A DNA stretch of 64,000 nt from Brachionus koreanus (lineage: Eukaryota; Rotifera; Eurotatoria; Ploima; Brachionidae). The translations under genes and the position numbers were made by a program. The notes below the pieces were generated by a model, which worked only from the letters and a program-made list of their open reading frames with translations, was not told where the DNA came from and searched no databases. The stretch spans positions 2,490,629-2,554,628 of the forward strand of contig PJRA01000412.1 in NCBI GenBank assembly GCA_016987375.1, given 5' to 3'. Each line of letters begins with the position of its first letter. The first letter of the stretch is position 1. Shown here piece after piece: positions 23,398-35,167 of the stretch.

Positions 23398-26300
23398 ATG
23401 CCATTTTTCGGAATTGGTAAATTCAGCTGCAGTGGTAGTAGAAATGAGCCCAAAGAAATAAGTGTGCTTAATTATTCACACAATAATTTAACATATGTGC
23501 CAGAAGAAATAATTCTCCACGAACGATCTTTAGAAGAGCTTTTTTTGGATGCCAATCGTATAAACGAATTGCCAAGAGTAAGTCATATGTTCGTCTTTGC
23601 TGATTAAACAATTTAAATATCTTATTTTAGTGGCTGTTTCAGTGCTATGGTTTGCGAATACTTTGCCTAACAGACAACGAGTTTCAAGCGTTGCCACCAG
23701 CCGTGGCCAACTTGATCAATCTGGAAAATTTAGATATAAGCAAAAATGACATTAGAGAAATTCCTGATACCATAAAATGTTGTAAAAAATTGTCTATTTT
23801 TGAAGCAAGTGTTAATCCAATTGGAAGGTATTATCAAGAAAATTATTAAGAAAAAAATTTATATCATCATTTTAAATGTCTAGATTGCCTGAAGGATTCA
23901 TGATGCTGGTATACCTCAAAGAGCTTTATCTTAATGACACATTTTTAGAATATTTACCTAGCAGTTTTGGCAGGTAAGAAAATAAAAATTTCCCCCTCTT
24001 TTTAAACAGTGATTTGTACAATATTTTGGCAGACTTTGTAATCTAAAGGTTTTGGAAGCGAGAGAAAATCGGCTAAAAAATTTGCCCAGATCGATGAGCA
24101 GACTAATTGATTTGGAACGATTAGATATTGGAACAAATGAATTTGACACATTTGTAAATTTTTTTTAAACTCTTTTTCCTAATAAAAAACAATACATATT
24201 TCTTATAATTTTAGCCCGAAGTTCTAAGCAGTCTTATTAATTTGCATGAACTTTGCATTGATAATAATAAACTTGAATTTATTTCATCGGTAAAATAACA
24301 GATAATTAAAAATAAACTTAAAATAATTAAATTATTTAAAAGGATATTGGAAATCTAAAAAAACTTTCTTTTTTCGATTTAAGCAAAAACAAGCTTAGAT
24401 ATCTTCCAGAAGAACTTGGCGAATGTATTAGTCTTACTGATTTGCACTTGTCCGAAAATAATCTTGTAGGATTACCTGACTCAATTGGTAAATAATTTAA
24501 TTTGAATTTGACTTTGAACTTTTCTACTATTCAACTTACTAGGACGTTTGTCAAATTTAGCTATTTTAAAGCTTGATCTAAATCAATTAACAAAAATTCC
24601 AACCTCAATTGGCGGGTAACTATTCGATCACTCAATTTTAAAAATTCAATAAGAAAATTAATTTTTGATTTAATTTTGTTTTATCCAGTCTTAACTTACT
24701 GTACGAGCTTGTACTCAGTCACAATTTTATAGTTGAAATACCTAGCACAATAGGTCTATTAAGAAATTTAAGAACACTTTATTTAGACGAAAATGAGCTT
24801 TCATTCATTCCTGCTGATGTATTATTTAGAATTTTTAATTTAAAAATTTTTTTATTTAATTTTTTAAAACTAGATTGGAAGCTGTAGCTATTTGAGTTTA
24901 TTGTCAATGAGAGAAAATAGACTAACATATGTACCCGACGAAATAGGTCGTTTAAGCAGACTTAAAGTATTAAATCTTAGTGCAAATTTGATTCAATATT
25001 TGCCCTATTCAATCAGCAAACTAAAAGAACTCCAAGCCTTATGGCTTTCCGAAAATCAGGTAAGCTTTAATAAAAAGTTTTATTCAAAAATAGAAAATTT
25101 TTATTTAAACCTTAGACAAAACCTTTGATTCAACTTCAGCAAGAAAAAGACAAGACCGGTAAACGCTACTTGACTTGTTATTTGTTTCCACAAGAGCAAA
25201 TAAGCAGAAAAAGAGGTAAATTTAAAAACGTTAATTGATCTTGCTATTAAATTATTAAAATAAAAAAGAAAATTTAAAATATTCAGCAATTAATGAGATA
25301 AATGTTCGCAAACGTTATTTGGATGATATGAGGATTCATCAATTGTATGATAACTTTGGACACAATTTATCAAAAGACAAAAATTACAAAAAGCCCATTG
25401 ATTCAAACTTATTAATTGATTATAATTCCAGAGATTTTTTAAACAATCAAATTGATAAAATAGCCTTCAACGATTATGAAAATACAACTAGACAAAATTC
25501 AATTAGATTTACCAGTGATTTGCCAATATTTGATCATGGGGTAATTAAATTTAAAAAATTTTAAAACAAATTTAATTGAACATGTGTTAGATTTAATGAA
25601 TTTTTATGCAATTCTTGAAAGACATTTTGTCTTATTTCATTTAGAGTTTTTAAAAAAGTGAGATTTCTAAAAATTGATGAAAAATTTCAAAATTTATTTT
25701 ATCAAATGTTTTGTCTAAATGAAATTCTGATACACGCTAATTCTAAATGCTCAGTTGGGATGCAGATGGTTGCGGTTCATTTTTATTTAAAAGAGCATTT
25801 TTTTCTCAATTTAGATGGTGAATATTAAATCAAAACTTTTTTTTTTATCTTTTTTAAAAACTCTAATTGAGACCTAAAATTTCTAGAATATTTTGGTCAT
25901 TGTTACCAAATATTACTAGATATCCAAAAATTTTAAGATAGAATTTTAATTTTATATCTACTGATTAAAGATTTGAGTATAAAGATAAAAAAAAGCTAAT
26001 GACTAAATTGATAGTAAAGACTTGTTTAGAATCAATCAGTATTTTCAAAGTTAATAAAATAGTAGCTTTAAAAGAAACTATGGCAATGTGAAATTTTAGA
26101 ACAAAAATTACAGTACAAAAACGGAAACCGATATAATTTTTTTTTCTAATTGTGCAAAAATGGTTCTGCAAAAAGCACATTTACGTACGATTTTGTTCAA
26201 ACGAGTTCTAAAATCTGAAAAAACTCTCATTAAAAAATCATTAGATAAAATTTGCAATAATTTTATAGTTTTTGCAGAGTTTGAAATTCATTTGTACAAA

Positions 26301-27029
26301 TTTATACAATAATCTTCGGTTTGCAGAATCATTCTTGCACAAATAGAAAAAAAAATTATATAGTTTCTACATTTTGTATTGAAATTTTTGTACTAAAACA
26401 TCCAGAGCTGGTCATAAGTCAAACTCAGAGTCTGACTTTCAAATTATTTTGAGCTCAAGTCAAAGTTTATTCTGAGTTTAGTCTTCTATAAAAACATAAT
26501 TTTTTTCTCTTTTATATTATCTTTTTGTTTAAAATTTTAGCTTAAATTAAGATTTTGAAAAGGAGTATTATAAAATAGCTTTATTTAATTTGTTTTTCTT
26601 TTCCTTTTTTTTGTAAATTATTATTATTATTATTATTATTATTTAAATGAACGCCTTTAAGACGATGTTAAAAGAAAACAAAAAAATAAAATAAAGTAAA
26701 GAGCTTTAGAGAAATAAAAGACAAGTTTTTGAAAATATTGTATTTTTTAAAATAAAAAAAAAACGCTTTTTTCTTAATCTAAAATTTATTTTCTTCTCTA
26801 AAATTAATTAATTTTTTTAAATGATAACTTAAATTCAAAAAATATCTTTATCTCAAAAAATTATTAAATGTATTTTTCAATTTAGAATTTACTCTTAAAA
26901 CCAATTGCTGGCAATTATAATACAGAACAAATAAAAAATATTTATCTTGATAGTCCTAGTGGAAATAATTACGAGCGAGAGAAAGCTTTCAAAGTGCACA
27001 AATCGGTGAATCGAATGAATGGAATCTAA
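23398..27029 (+). CDS. LAP-family leucine-rich repeat protein (Erbin/Densin/LET-413-like), no PDZ domain seen
   Basis: Twelve exons: 23398-23577, 23631-23827, 23884-23973, 24033-24153, 24215-24289, 24343-24487, 24543-24615, 24689-24818, 24874-25059, 25116-25215, 25287-25540 and 26886-27029, all joins in phase, 564 residues. After an N terminus with [19 protein letters not shown] comes [15 protein letters not shown], then about 16 leucine-rich repeats including [49 protein letters not shown] and LDIGTNEF. The LAP-specific end follows: [42 protein letters not shown]. The order matches Erbin/LRRC7/LET-413 more closely than Scribble. These proteins mark the basolateral domain of epithelia and synapses. 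Unlike most members, the coding sequence ends (KSVNRMNGI, stop) without a PDZ domain; vertebrate LRRC1/Lano is similarly PDZ-less. Intron 25541-26885 is 1.35 kb, far longer than the others. Confidence 0.92.
26619..26690 (-). repeat. Retroposon 3' tail with CGTC/CGCC hairpin, copy 1
   Basis: Plus strand shows (TTA)n, then ATTTAAATGAACGCC TTTAA GACG ATGTT. Read on the minus strand this is a hairpin (one stem mismatch here) followed by TTCATTTAAAT and a TAA microsatellite, a typical non-LTR retroposon 3' end. The same unit recurs at 30308-30370 and 30405-30485. It lies in the long intron of the LAP gene. Confidence 0.55.
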
Positions 27030-27864
27030 TGGCAGACAGTTTAATTTTAACTTTGTAAATGTGCGTTAAGTGATCAATTTTTAATTGAGAATTAATTTCA
27101 ATTTTTATTTCATTCATTCAAATTTTTGAGTAACCAAAATCTAAAAAATTTTCTATGACTAAATATTTTTTTTATATTTTTGATATAATATTTTATAAAT
27201 GTTATGACTTATTGAAAAAGGAATCTATAAATTTTGTAATAAAATTCTATTTTATTCTATTTAATAACTAAATCAAATTAAAAATTGTTTTTTTTTAAAA
27301 TTTTTTATTATTATTTAATATAAGAAATAAATATATTCGAAAAAAAATTTAATAAAAAAAATCATTAATTTTAGACGATAGTTGTCAAAAAAACTGTAGA
27401 CTCATACATAAAATTTATTCTGGTTTTAAATATTTTGTTTCTTTATTATTCATTTAATTGATTTCTTACATGTATGATTGTATTTGGAGACATGAAAAAT
27501 TTTAAATTAGAATAGCATCTCAAGGACAAAATAATTTAGCTTTTGGAATAAAAAATTATATTCAGTTAATTTTTATTCAAAACAAAATTTAAAAATATAT
27601 GCTTAAAAATAAAATTAATTAACTAAAAATGATCAAAAATTAAAAACAAATTTTTCTCTCAAAATATCAAAATTTTGAATTGTTTCTCTGTTATGTTTAT
27701 TAATTTTTCAACTAAATTTTTCATACTTGATAAAGTAAGATTTTTTGATATTCTAGGTCAAAAGGAAAAAATTCAAAATCTCTAATAAATTTGAAAGCTA
27801 TCATAACTTAACAAAATATATTTTTTATAATATTAAAATAAGATAAAATAGAAAATATAAGCAA
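27030..27864. other. Intergenic region between convergent LAP and HMBS genes
   Basis: The two genes end facing each other, so this AT-rich stretch holds both 3' UTRs. AATAAA-type signals are present (for example near 27238), but no gene or repeat is recognised. Confidence 0.4.
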
Positions 27865-29150
27865 TTAGAAGCTGCCATGAACTATTAATTTTATTTCGTT
27901 GATTAACAGATCAGCGCCTTTTTCCTTGAGTTTTTGAGCCAAGTGTAGACCACATAGTTCAGCTTTAACCATTTTATTTTCATCAATATTCAAATCGGCA
28001 AGAAAACAAAAATGTCTCAAACCAGGTTCGATTATTTGATCACTATTTTCAACTTTAACGCGTTTGGGTATTTTATTATCTTCATTAGAGTCTTTCAAAC
28101 TTCGCTTGGGACTATCGATATTTTTTGTTTCATTCAAATCAGATTGATCGCTAACAGCAGGTATTATTGGACAAGCATTTGATTTGTCGTTAAAATTGAT
28201 CTCGAATCTATCTTGAATTCGCTTTGTTCCTTCCAAATCAAAAACAGCTCCTTCCAGAATTATGGAATTATTAGTTAGACAAGAATTTACACCTATCGGT
28301 GCACTGCATCCACCTTCTAGCTTGGCTAGAAAAGTACGCTCTGCAATGCATCGTAAGAGAGTTTCTTCATCATTTAGTCTATTAAGCATTCGGATAACTT
28401 CAAAATCGTTTCGTCGAGATTCAACGCCCAGGGCACCTTGACTGACTGCATGTAAGCAAGTTTCAGGAGGCAAGATATGAGAAATTCTATCATCATATTT
28501 CATACGCTTAAGACCTGCTGTTGCGAGAATTATAGCATCAAATTTTTTCTCATCATCCATTTTGCTCATCCGAGTTTGCAGATTCCCGCGTATGGTCTCA
28601 AATTTAAGCTTTGGATATTTTTCTTTCAATTGGGATATTCTTCTCAATGAACTAGTGCCAATTATACTATTCTCTTCAAAATCATCAAGAGACTTTTTGG
28701 TCTCTACCCATCTCTTTGCTATAACTAGCGAGTCACTTGGATCTTCTCGTTCAGGAACTCCGGAAATAATCAAATTATCAGGCAAAACTTGACAAGGCAT
28801 ATCTTTAAGAGAATGTACAACAAAATCTATGCGATTGGTAAGCAACGCGTCTTCTAATTCTTTGGTAAATAGACCTTTGTCACCAATTTTCGGTAAGGCA
28901 ATATTCAAAATTTTATCACCCTTGGTATCAAAATTAACTATTTCAAAAGTAAAATCAGGATACATTTGTTCCATTCTTGATTTTATACTTTAAACAACAG
29001 ATTAAATTATTAAACAAAAATTCCATTTTAAATTTACTATTCTGATTGCACCATTGCTAATTTGCTTTTTCTCGATCCTATCTTAAAATGTGTTCTCTTA
29101 GCTTGCACTGAATCGCCATGCTCACTCGATACTGGATTTTCCGAACTCAT
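27865..29150 (-). CDS. HMBS: Porphobilinogen deaminase (hydroxymethylbilane synthase)
   Basis: Two exons, 29038-29150 and 27865-28987 (49-bp intron, phase 2), encode 411 residues. The enzyme joins four porphobilinogens into hydroxymethylbilane, the third step of heme synthesis, in the cytosol. N-terminal FKIGSRKSKLA matches the family IRVGTRKSxLA. Next come TKGDKILNIALPKIGDKGLF, TKELEDALL, VVHSLKDMP with the catalytic Asp of HSLKD, IIGTSSLRR, IRGNLQTR, ATAGLKRM and SQGALGVE. The dipyrromethane-cofactor cysteine is at about residue 265 in LEGGCSAP. Domain 3 carries an unusual hydrophilic insertion after ACPIIPAVSD, about 45 residues with two basic clusters (SPKRSLKD and KIPKRVKVE) resembling a nuclear signal. 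This makes it about 50 residues longer than human HMBS (361). The start ATG at 29150 is the only one fitting the family N terminus. Confidence 0.95.
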
Positions 29151-30060
29151 TTTAAACTGATAAATATTTCTTATGTTGAATAGAAAGAGATTAAACTTTC
29201 TTTAAAAATTTGCTTTTTTGTCTAGTAAAAATCTTATTCAAACAAAATTTTCATTTATATATATTTTTTTCTTTTTTTTTGAAAAAGTGATTCCAATTTT
29301 GTTTTACATAAAATATGACGCTGAATATTTTACAATAAACATTATAAAATCTAAAAATTAAATTTAATATATAATATGTATTTAAAAAAAGTAATATTTG
29401 CAATGCTTGGGTTTTATAAAAATTTTTTGCTAAGCTCAAATTTAACTTTAATAAACAACTTAATTTTTTTTCTTTATTATATTAAATTTTAAGCAAAGAA
29501 ATATGATAATTCCAATTCAAAGCAATTTTTTTTTATTGTAAAATTTAGGCAAATTTAAATTTATAATCATGCACACAAATTATCATTTAAAAAATTTTTT
29601 TAATAGTTTTTAGGTTTATAACTTATTGCAGAAGAGTATTTTCAAAGTTAAAATAAAAAAAATATTTTTAGGAATTATGATTAAATTTTGATAATAAACT
29701 TCGAAATTTATTCTTTTTAATAAAATTGTTTTAAAAGATAAAGTTTTTTATTTATTCAATTTTGTTCATTTAAATTTTAAAATAAAATAAATAAATCAGA
29801 AAAATTTTGTTCAAAAGATTATTAGAAAATATTTTTCAAATTTTAATCAAATTTTTCATAAAAACGTTGAACAACAACCAAAAAAACTTTTGATGTACTT
29901 CAAGAAAACACATTAATTTTTTTGGCACCAATTATTCAATAATTCTTCAAATTCACAACATAAATTTGGACAAACTTTGACGAGAATTTGATTAACTGCA
30001 TTTCTAATTCGGAAAGTGATTTAGCTTAAATTAAGCAATGAATCGTGACTTTACCAAATT
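29151..30060. other. Intergenic spacer upstream of HMBS
   Basis: AT-rich; the proximal part must hold the HMBS promoter. A minus-strand open frame at 29251-29439 is composition-driven. Worn MULE sequence may begin near 29870, but I could not place it. Confidence 0.35.
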
Positions 30061-30231
30061 AAGATTATATGGCAGTCAATTGAAAACAAGGTGAATGCTC
30101 TTTGCAGCTTTTTTCATTACATGTGCAAACATTTATTAGGTCTTGCAATCAGATTTAAATATGTCAAACCGCCATCAAAAGATGTCCCGATTGGCGAAAA
30201 ACGCAAAAGTGGAAGACCAAATAAGGCTTGA
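30061..30231 (+). pseudogene. MULE/SWIM transposase C-terminal relic
   Basis: Translation reads CSFFHYMCKHLLGLAIRFK then PPSKDVPIGEKRKSGRPNKA and a stop. CKHLLGLAIR is the C-x-H half of a SWIM zinc finger as in MULE transposases; the first half (CSFF instead of CxC) has lost a cysteine. The SGRPNKA tail parallels the GRPPKSKN tail of the 13.2-kb copy. No upstream catalytic domain was found. Confidence 0.6.
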
Positions 30232-30307
30232 TTAAAATTCCTTTTTATTTTTTTTAATATTTTTATCACTAAAATTTGTATTTTACTTAAAATTATATAT
30301 TATTATT

Positions 30308-30485
30308 TAATTTTATTCAAATTCAATTGACGCCTTTAAGGCGATGTAAAAATAAAAAAAAATGTAAATAGAAATAAGACAATAAAAGAAACAAATATAT
30401 TTGAGCAGTTATTATTTATTTATTTATTTATTTATTATTATTTCAATGAACGCCTTTAAGGCGATGTTAAAAAAAAAAAAAAAAA
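30308..30485 (-). repeat. Two retroposon 3' tails with CGCC-TTTAA-GGCG hairpin
   Basis: The palindrome CGCCTTTAAGGCGATGT occurs twice here (30331-30347 and 30446-30462), each preceded on the plus strand by TTCAATTGA/TTCAATGAA-type bases and an A/T microsatellite, (TTTA)n in the second. On the minus strand this is hairpin, about 7 nt, then TAA/TAAA repeats. Two insertions of the same retroposon family in tandem or side by side are the simplest reading. Confidence 0.55.
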
Positions 30486-31008
30486 ATTAAATAAAATAGT
30501 ATAAGGAGGTTTTTTTGAAACAAACAATTATAATTTCAAATACTTATCATTAAATACTTATCAAATAATAAAATACTATTCTATTAATTAAAAAATACAG
30601 ATAATATTCAAATGATTTTCTGATTTATTTTAAAAAATTTACTCGTCATTGTATGTTAAATACTTATTTAAATAGTAAAATACTGATCAAAATTCTTATT
30701 AAGCAATTCAAATATTTGGTGAAATTTGGTTTAATGTTAAAGTCTTGACTAACTTTTTGACTTTTAAAGACTTTTTTCCTGATTTTTGTACAAGTCTGAA
30801 AATTCTGGGCCTTTTATAAAAGCACTGTATATGCTTTTCTTAGTCTTCTAGACTTAGTTAATTGAATTAACATTTTTTTAAATTTTGAATAAAATAAGCA
30901 TCAAAAAAGGATTTGTTTTAAAAAACGAAATATTTATAGAATTTATAGTATATATTTTTACAAATCAAAATCTTTTGATAGCTTTATATTGCAACTTTAA
31001 AAAATTGA

Positions 31009-31322
31009 AATATCCAGAGTTGTTCAAAAGTCATAAAGTCAAAGTCAAGTCAATTTTTTGTCTTTTTTTTCTAAAAATTTTAAAAACTTGCTTTTTATCA
31101 CGGTTTTAAAGAATGTTTTATTCTTAATTGTGCAAGGCTCTGTCAATTTTTTTTCAAAAAGCCTCAAGAGTAATTATGAGTTTTTAACTAGTAAAATTTA
31201 TGATTATAAGATACAACTTACTAGCAGAATTTTGCAATAGTCAAAAAAAATCATTTTAAAGTAACAAGTAAGTGACTTGACTTTGAAAAGACTTTTTTAC
31301 TTTTGCACAAGTCTGGAAATAT
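31009..31322. mobile_element. MITE with long AAGTCAAGTCA inverted ends
   Basis: The left end, starting AATATCCAGAGTTGTTCAAA and ending AAAGTCAAGTCA, is the inverse of the right end (31273-31322: TGACTTGACTTTG then GCACAAGTCTGGAAATAT). The imperfect inverted repeat is about 45 bp within a 314-bp unit that has no coding capacity. Related worn ends occur near 26400-26480, 30740-30810 and 49470-49530. No clear target duplication was seen, so the superfamily is unassigned. Confidence 0.5.
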
Positions 31323-32054
31323 CTTGACTTTTAATTTTTTGTTGAATTTTTGCAACTAAAAATTTAAGACCTAGATTGAGCAGATTTTTTGGAATTTAAA
31401 AGATCTAGTTTTTTGATTTTAAATCTAGCAATTAAAATATTAATCAATTTATTTAAACAAATTCTATTTGTATTTTATGTATTTTTCATCATGATTCAGT
31501 CATGTTATTTTAATGAAAAAGCTCAAATATAAACTTGGAACTAAATGAACTTAAGGGAAATGTTGCAGCAGAACTTTCTAAATATCTTAGTAAAGATTTT
31601 TAAATTTTTATAAAAGATTTAAATTTGATAGCCGTAAAAAAACTATAAAATTATTATATTTGTAAAAAATACATTTTTAATTTTATATTTGTTTGATTTT
31701 TTATAGCTAAACCCGAGCTCTTTTTAAGTATATATTAAAAATTCTAAATAAAAAAAAAACTTGTATATCTTGAATAAACTGATTTCATATTAAAATCGTA
31801 AATTAAATAAATATTTAAATCTTACAAAAGATTCTTTAACAAACTAGCTTATTTGAAAATAACTAAATCATATTTTCACGCAAAATCAAAGCATTTATCA
31901 GACTTTTTAGAAGCATATAAGTTGATTGCAAACAATTAGGTACAAAACCTCAGCTAAAAATTCAAAATTATGGAAACAAGAAAAAGTCATGTTGTTTAGG
32001 GTGTGTAGAAAAAGTTACCTAATTTAAGTAGAATAATTTTTGCTTTAGAATCAA
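31323..32054. other. Spacer upstream of MCCC1
   Basis: AT-rich. The last 70 bp hold ATGTTGTTTAGGGTGTGTAG (from 31989) and a strong acceptor TTTTGCTTTAG just before AATCAAATG at 32055. The first could be a mini-exon encoding the start of a mitochondrial presequence, but its splice phase does not fit cleanly. Confidence 0.35.
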
Positions 32055-34406
32055 ATGACTCTGAGTAAAATTTTGATCGCAAATCGAGGCGAAATAGCGT
32101 GCCGAATAATACGCACTGCAAACCGTTTGGGCATAAAATGTGTCTCAGTGTTTAGCGATGCGGATAAAGATTCTTTACATGTAAAAATGGCTGATGAAGC
32201 TATTTACATTGGCAAGCCTCCAGCGCAACAAAGCTATTTAATTAAGGAAAAAATAATCGAATCGGCCAAAAAAACCAACTGTCAAGCTGTAAAAAAATAA
32301 AATAACATCTTTTAATTTTCTAAAATCAACATTTCTATTTTAATTAAGATTCATCCGGGTTATGGTTTTTTGTCCGAGAGCTACGAGTTTAGCCAACTTT
32401 GTAGCAAAAATGATCTGGTTTTTATAGGTCCACCATGGCAAGCCATCAGGTATTTAAAACAAAAATATTTTATCTCTAAAATATAGTTATATAATAAAAT
32501 AAAAGGGATATGGGAATCAAAAGTACTAGTAAGCATATAATGAGTGCTGCCAAGGTTCCTATAATTGAGGGATATCATGGAGAAGACCAGAGTGAAGAGC
32601 GTCTTCTTCAAGAAGCCGAACAAATAGGCTATCCAGTAATGATAAAGGCAGTAAGAGGTGGTGGTGGCAAAGGAATGAGAATTGCCTTTAGCCGGGAAGA
32701 GTTTATTTATCAACTTCAATCAGCTAAGACAGAAGCTCTCAAAGCATTTAATAATGACGAAATGTTGGTCGAGAAATTCGTCGAAAAACCAAGGTATTGC
32801 CCAAGTTAAATCAAAAAATTTAGTTAAAGAAATATATTTAGACATGTTGAGGTCCAAATTTTTGGAGATCATCATTCGAATTATGTTTATCTTTACGAGA
32901 GAGACTGTAGTATTCAAAGAAGACATCAAAAAGTCATTGAGGAAACTCCAGCTGTAGCTTTTTTTCTTTAAATTAAATTGAATTTTGTATTTATTTTTTT
33001 ATTTAAGCCTGGTTTGACTAATGAAACACGTAGGAAAATAGGAGAAGCGGCAGTTAAAGCAGCCAGAGCAGTGAATTATGTAGGTGCTGGAACAGTAGAG
33101 TTTATAATGGATCCTAAGCAAAATTTTTATTTTATGGAAATGAATACTCGACTTCAAGTAGAGCATCCAATAACAGAAATGGTCACAAATACAGACTTGG
33201 TTGAGTGGCAAATTCGTGTAGCTCGTGGCGAGCATTTGCCTCTTAAACAAGAAGACATACCACTCAATGGACATGCGTTTGAAGCCAGAATATATGCCGA
33301 AGATCCGAACAACAATTTTATGCCCGGTGCTGGCAAGCTCAAGTACTTGCAACCACCTTTGGTGACTGATAAAAATATTCGAGTTGAGACCGGTGTTGAA
33401 GAGGGCGACGAAGTATCTGTTCACTATGATCCATTGATCGCCAAATTAGTCGTATGGGCGGACGACAGAAAATCAGCGTTACAAAAATTTAGATATGCTT
33501 TGGCAAATTATAAGGTAAGGTTGAGAAAAAAACCATTTTCTTTTTAATTTTAGAATTTTTTTTAGATTTCTGGTTTGACCACAAATATTCCATTTATCAT
33601 AAGTCTTTGCGATCATAAGGAATTTGTTGCTGAAAATGTTCATACTGATTTTATACCAATGCATAGAGAAGAACTGTTCAAAACAGCTAGAGAACCGATT
33701 ATTGATAATGAGATTGTATGCTGTGCTCTAAGCACTATTTTGAACTATGAAGCTGAATTATCAAAAAATTATTCAAGTAAAATTAGAAAAGAAACTTTTA
33801 ATTTTTTTAATTTTTATTTTTTATTAAGATAATAATCTAGTTGGTTCAATGGTTCCAAATTTCTGGACAAACAATTTTGCTGAGAAACAATTTGATCTCA
33901 TTTTTAATAATGAATCGAAAACAAATGCCAAAGTAAATGTAAAATATGTGAATGAGAACAACTTTGAGCTTAATTTAAATGGTCAAACTCATCTGGTTAG
34001 TATTAATGTTTTAGATAGACAAGCCAGACTTTATCAATGTGATGTTGATGGTCATCGAATTAAATTGTCTTATTCAAGAGATCAAGAAACGGGAATGTTT
34101 AGTTTATTTGCCAATGATAGACTATTCGAATTTAAACTTGAAGATAGAAAGTATCAAAAAGAGCAAAATTTATCTCTTTGTGATGCTGATTCCAATGATT
34201 CATTTGCTCCAATGCCAGGAGTGGTAGACAAAATAAATGTAAAAGCTGGTGATGAGGTTAAAAAAGGTGATCCTTTGGTTGTAATGATAGCAATGAAAAT
34301 GGAATATGTGATCAGATCAAATCGAGATGGCGTTGTTAAATCAATTAATTGCTCAGTTGGTCAAAATGTTAAAAAATCTCATAAATTGGTCTCTTTAGCT
34401 GAATAG
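32055..34406 (+). CDS. MCCC1: Methylcrotonoyl-CoA carboxylase biotin-carrying (alpha) subunit
   Basis: Seven exons: 32055-32288, 32349-32449, 32506-32793, 32842-32953, 33008-33514, 33566-33776 and 33829-34406, in phase, 676 residues. The enzyme carboxylates 3-methylcrotonyl-CoA in mitochondrial leucine breakdown. Biotin carboxylase opens with [20 protein letters not shown]; the stretch [22 protein letters not shown] is specific for MCC rather than PCC or ACC. ATP-grasp glycine loop RGGGGKGM lies at about residue 163 and [11 protein letters not shown] at about 289. The BT linker region follows, and the biotinyl domain ends with APMPGVVDK and AMKME (biotin lysine about residue 641). Human MCCC1 is 725 residues; the difference is the missing N-terminal mitochondrial presequence, as the frame starts [13 protein letters not shown] directly. 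A presequence exon upstream, or 5' trans-splicing at the acceptor next to the ATG, could explain this. Confidence 0.95.
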
Positions 34407-35167
34407 ACCTTTTTTTTATTGAAATCTAGCATTTTAGCTTGAATTCATTTTAAAGTTAAATTAATTTTAACATGATACATGATTAATAAATTAAAAAATT
34501 TTTCTTTCATTAAATAAAATGTTTAAACTTTATTTCTTAATATTTTAATATTAAAAAAATTAAAAAATATTAACTAGATCTTGAAAAAATTTAATATTAC
34601 AATTAAAATCTTTATTTCTTTTAGTATTTTTTATTTATCCTGCTTTTCCATAAAAAGGAAATAGAAAAGTAGGTCTAAATTTTTTTTTTGATTAATAAAT
34701 ATTAAGTTGTGAAATTCTTACATTTTTGTAACATTGAATTTCCCCCAAGATTAAAAGCTTTGTTAAAAACAGGTTTTAGATAAAGATATATTAGAAGAAA
34801 AAATATTAACAATTAATAATTTTTATCTTCTTGATATTTTAAATTGATAAAAGTTTAATCTTGAAAAATAGTTTTATCTAAATTAGATTCAAATATTAAT
34901 TTCTGATCAAAATAAAATGAAAGCTGATTTGAGATGCAGGAAGAAATATTAATTAAATCTAGATTTTGATTTTAATTAAAGAAAAAAAAATACTGTTATT
35001 TTAATAAAATTTATTGATCATGGAAAAATAAAATTCTTATTTTTTTGATTATAATTGATTATTTTAATTTACGAAATATTTATACAAATTTTATGAATGT
35101 CTTAAAAAAAATCTCTATAAAATCTAAATATTATACAATTTTAAAAATTTGGCTATTTGACTAAATT
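34407..35167. other. Intergenic region, convergent 3' ends
   Basis: AT-rich sequence between the MCCC1 stop and the end of the minus-strand secreted-protein gene. No gene or repeat recognised. Confidence 0.4.

Noticed and set aside
25670..25735. Box C/D snoRNA candidate in the long LAP intron (TGATGA ... CTGA about 50 nt apart)
   Set aside because: The bases outside the two boxes cannot form a terminal stem, and no C'/D' pair is visible. In AT-rich DNA these short boxes occur by chance.
25541..26885. Search for PDZ-coding exons in the long LAP intron
   Set aside because: No GLGF-like motif or in-phase open exon was found on the plus strand; the interval holds retroposon and MITE remnants instead.
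32381..33424. Minus-strand open frames inside MCCC1
   Set aside because: Shadows of the conserved plus-strand exons; codon use fits only the carboxylase frame.
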